A DNA stretch of 64,000 nt from F1-60-MAGs149 sp037133755 (lineage in GTDB: Bacteria > Actinomycetota > Thermoleophilia > Gaiellales > F1-60-MAGs149): NCBI GenBank assembly GCA_037133755.1, contig JBAXNN010000003.1:62001-126000 (forward strand). Direction: 5' to 3'. Under the pieces are notes generated by a model. It was given only the letters and a program-made list of their open reading frames with translations, searched no databases and was not told the origin of the DNA. Shown here piece by piece: positions 62,897 through 64,000 of this stretch. Positions within the stretch are counted from its first letter, which is position 1, and every line of letters starts with the position of its first letter. The position numbers and the translations under genes are program-made.

Positions 62897-63928
62897 TCAG
62901 GCAAGGATTTCGGGCGTCGGCTTCGCCAGGCGATCGAATGCGCGCAGCGATGTCTCGACCTCGGCGCGTCCAATCCCGCGCACGATCAGGACGATCCGCG
63001 ACGTGTGATCCTCGTCCGGCCAGGCCGCAAGGTGGGTCGGTGGGTGGATCACGTGCTGCACGCCGTGCAGCACCAGCGGCCCCTCGGCACCGGTATCGAG
63101 CAGGCCCTTGACGCGCAGGACATCGTCGCCACGGCTCTGCAGCAGCATGGCGAGCCAGAGCGCGAACATCGTCCAGTCGAGCGGCTCGTCGAAGCGCAGG
63201 GCGATCGCGTGCACGCCGGCGTGGTGGTCGTGCTCATGGTCGTGCGCGTGCCCGTGGCCATGATCGACGGCGTCGAGCCAGGCGGTCACCTGCTCGGCAC
63301 GGCGATCCTCGGCCAGCACGCCAAGCCCGATCAGGCGCGAGGCCGGCACGTCGCCGCCCACGCCGACGATCAGCTCGGCGACCGGATTGCGTGCACGAAT
63401 CAGTGCTTCGGCGAGCGGTGCATCCGCCTCGGCGAGGTCGGTCTTGGTCAGCACGATGCGATCGGCGACCACCACCTGCTTGGTCCACTCGGGCTGGCGC
63501 TCGGCCTGCAGCGGCGCGTTGACGGCATCGACGCACGTGACGACGCCGTCGGCCATGTAGTGCGCCGCGAGCAGCGGGTCGGACAGCAGCGTGGCGAGTA
63601 CGGGCACCGGATCGGCCAGGCCGGTGGTTTCGACGATCACGCGGCGGAAGGCGGGTAGCTCACCACGGTGCACGCGCACCTCGAGGTCGCGCAGCTCGTC
63701 GACGAGATCGGTGCGGATCGTGCAGCACACGCAACCCGAGTCGAGGATCACGGTCTTCTCGTCGACCTCGCGCAGCAGGTGATGGTCGAGCGGCACCTCG
63801 CCGAGCTCGTTGACGAGCACGACGGCGTCACCGAGCAGCGGGTCGCGCAGCAGCTCGGCCAGCAGCGTCGTCTTGCCCGAGCCGAGGAAGCCGGTGATCA
63901 GCGTGAGCGGAATGCGCTCCTTGCTCAC
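62897..63928 (-). CDS. CobW/COG0523-family metal-chaperone GTPase
   Basis: A 343-residue G3E GTPase. Walker A GFLGSGKTTLL, the metal-binding GCVCC (C-X-C-C), TKTD guanine motif and a His/Asp-rich linker (about 225-240, alternating His, Gly, Ala and Asp) before the CobW C-terminal domain. Members insert Zn or Co into client proteins. Several metal-dependent hydrolases in this window are possible clients. GTG start overlaps the upstream gene's stop by three bases. Confidence 0.93.
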   Translation of the reverse strand: MSKERIPLTLITGFLGSGKTTLLAELLRDPLLGDAVVLVNELGEVPLDHHLLREVDEKTVILDSGCVCCTIRTDLVDELRDLEVRVHRGELPAFRRVIVETTGLADPVPVLATLLSDPLLAAHYMADGVVTCVDAVNAPLQAERQPEWTKQVVVADRIVLTKTDLAEADAPLAEALIRARNPVAELIVGVGGDVPASRLIGLGVLAEDRRAEQVTAWLDAVDHGHGHAHDHEHDHHAGVHAIALRFDEPLDWTMFALWLAMLLQSRGDDVLRVKGLLDTGAEGPLVLHGVQHVIHPPTHLAAWPDEDHTSRIVLIVRGIGRAEVETSLRAFDRLAKPTPEILA

Positions 63929-64000
63929 GTTGACAGCGCCTCCACGAGTGCGGGGTCGAGCGGGTCGAGCGCCGTGCCACGCAGACGCTGCACCTCGGCG
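63925..64000 (-). CDS. C-terminal end of an unidentified gene, truncated by the window edge
   Basis: The minus strand reads in one open frame from the window edge to a TGA at 63925-63927, giving about 24 codons ending DPALVEALST. The stop overlaps the CobW GTG start, the translational-coupling pattern seen throughout the window. Too short to assign to a family. Confidence 0.6.
   Translation of the reverse strand, partial: AEVQRLRGTALDPLDPALVEALST

Overview
The window is GC-rich (about two thirds G+C by eye), densely coding and bacterial. A glmU-prs-rplY-pth run, an F420-type luciferase-like oxidoreductase, a CTC-type L25 with an acidic tail, many GTG starts and many ATGA gene overlaps suggest an actinomycetote. 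A deep-branching class such as Thermoleophilia is possible, but I cannot fix the taxon from sequence alone. I saw no rRNA, tRNA, CRISPR array, phage genes or intact transposase.

Layout. Bases 1-13,000 are housekeeping: clpB (5' end outside the window), a membrane protein, pth, rplY, prs, glmU and a Bcp-type peroxiredoxin. An orphan molybdenum hydroxylase subunit and a sulfatase plus small secreted protein interrupt the core. Bases 13,000-19,500 hold an amidohydrolase, a NicO-type metal transporter, a beta-keto acid cleavage enzyme, a methyltransferase/DUF3891 pair, a thioesterase and an acyl-CoA dehydrogenase. Bases 20,000-26,600 are one operon: GntR regulator, CaiB-type CoA-transferase, HyuA, HyuB and an isochorismatase-fold amidase. 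Bases 26,800-32,200 hold a CitE-like lyase, MFS carrier, zinc-type oxidoreductase, MmgE/PrpD protein and GFA protein. Bases 32,300-36,850 encode a complete polyamine-type ABC importer with a recognisable promoter and an internal hairpin. Bases 37,000-51,900 hold ring-opening and downstream enzymes: a dihydroorotase-like protein lacking its first metal motif, duplicated SDRs, hydroxyisobutyrate-type dehydrogenases, an HMG-CoA-lyase-like enzyme, a carbamoylase, an LLM oxidoreductase, a dihydropyrimidinase and a flavin-reductase-like protein. Bases 51,900-62,340 are a long minus-strand operon with overlapping genes: two EamA carriers, amidase, cyclase, creatininase-family protein, cupin, Asp/Glu/hydantoin racemase, HyuA, HyuB and a UbiA-type protein. 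An NTF2-like protein, a CobW GTPase and a gene tail end the window.

Taken together, 20-62 kb looks like a catabolic superregion for cyclic amides or ureides (hydantoin, dihydropyrimidine, lactam or creatinine-like rings). It contains two ATP-dependent HyuAB sets, one metal-dependent dihydropyrimidinase, a carbamoylase, an isochorismatase-fold amidase, a creatininase-family hydrolase, a cyclase-family hydrolase, an amidase and a racemase, with several carriers and acyl/semialdehyde-processing enzymes. The actual substrates cannot be read from sequence.

The most unusual signal is non-coding. Intergenic spaces carry elaborate inverted repeats. One roughly 190-bp element occurs three times, each time filling the gap between two convergent genes from stop codon to stop codon. 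Each copy has two hairpins whose stems vary by paired, compensating substitutions, and one copy is inverted. Separate hairpin families lie at 3.2, 9.7, 12.2/32.2, 19.5-20 and 48.2 kb.
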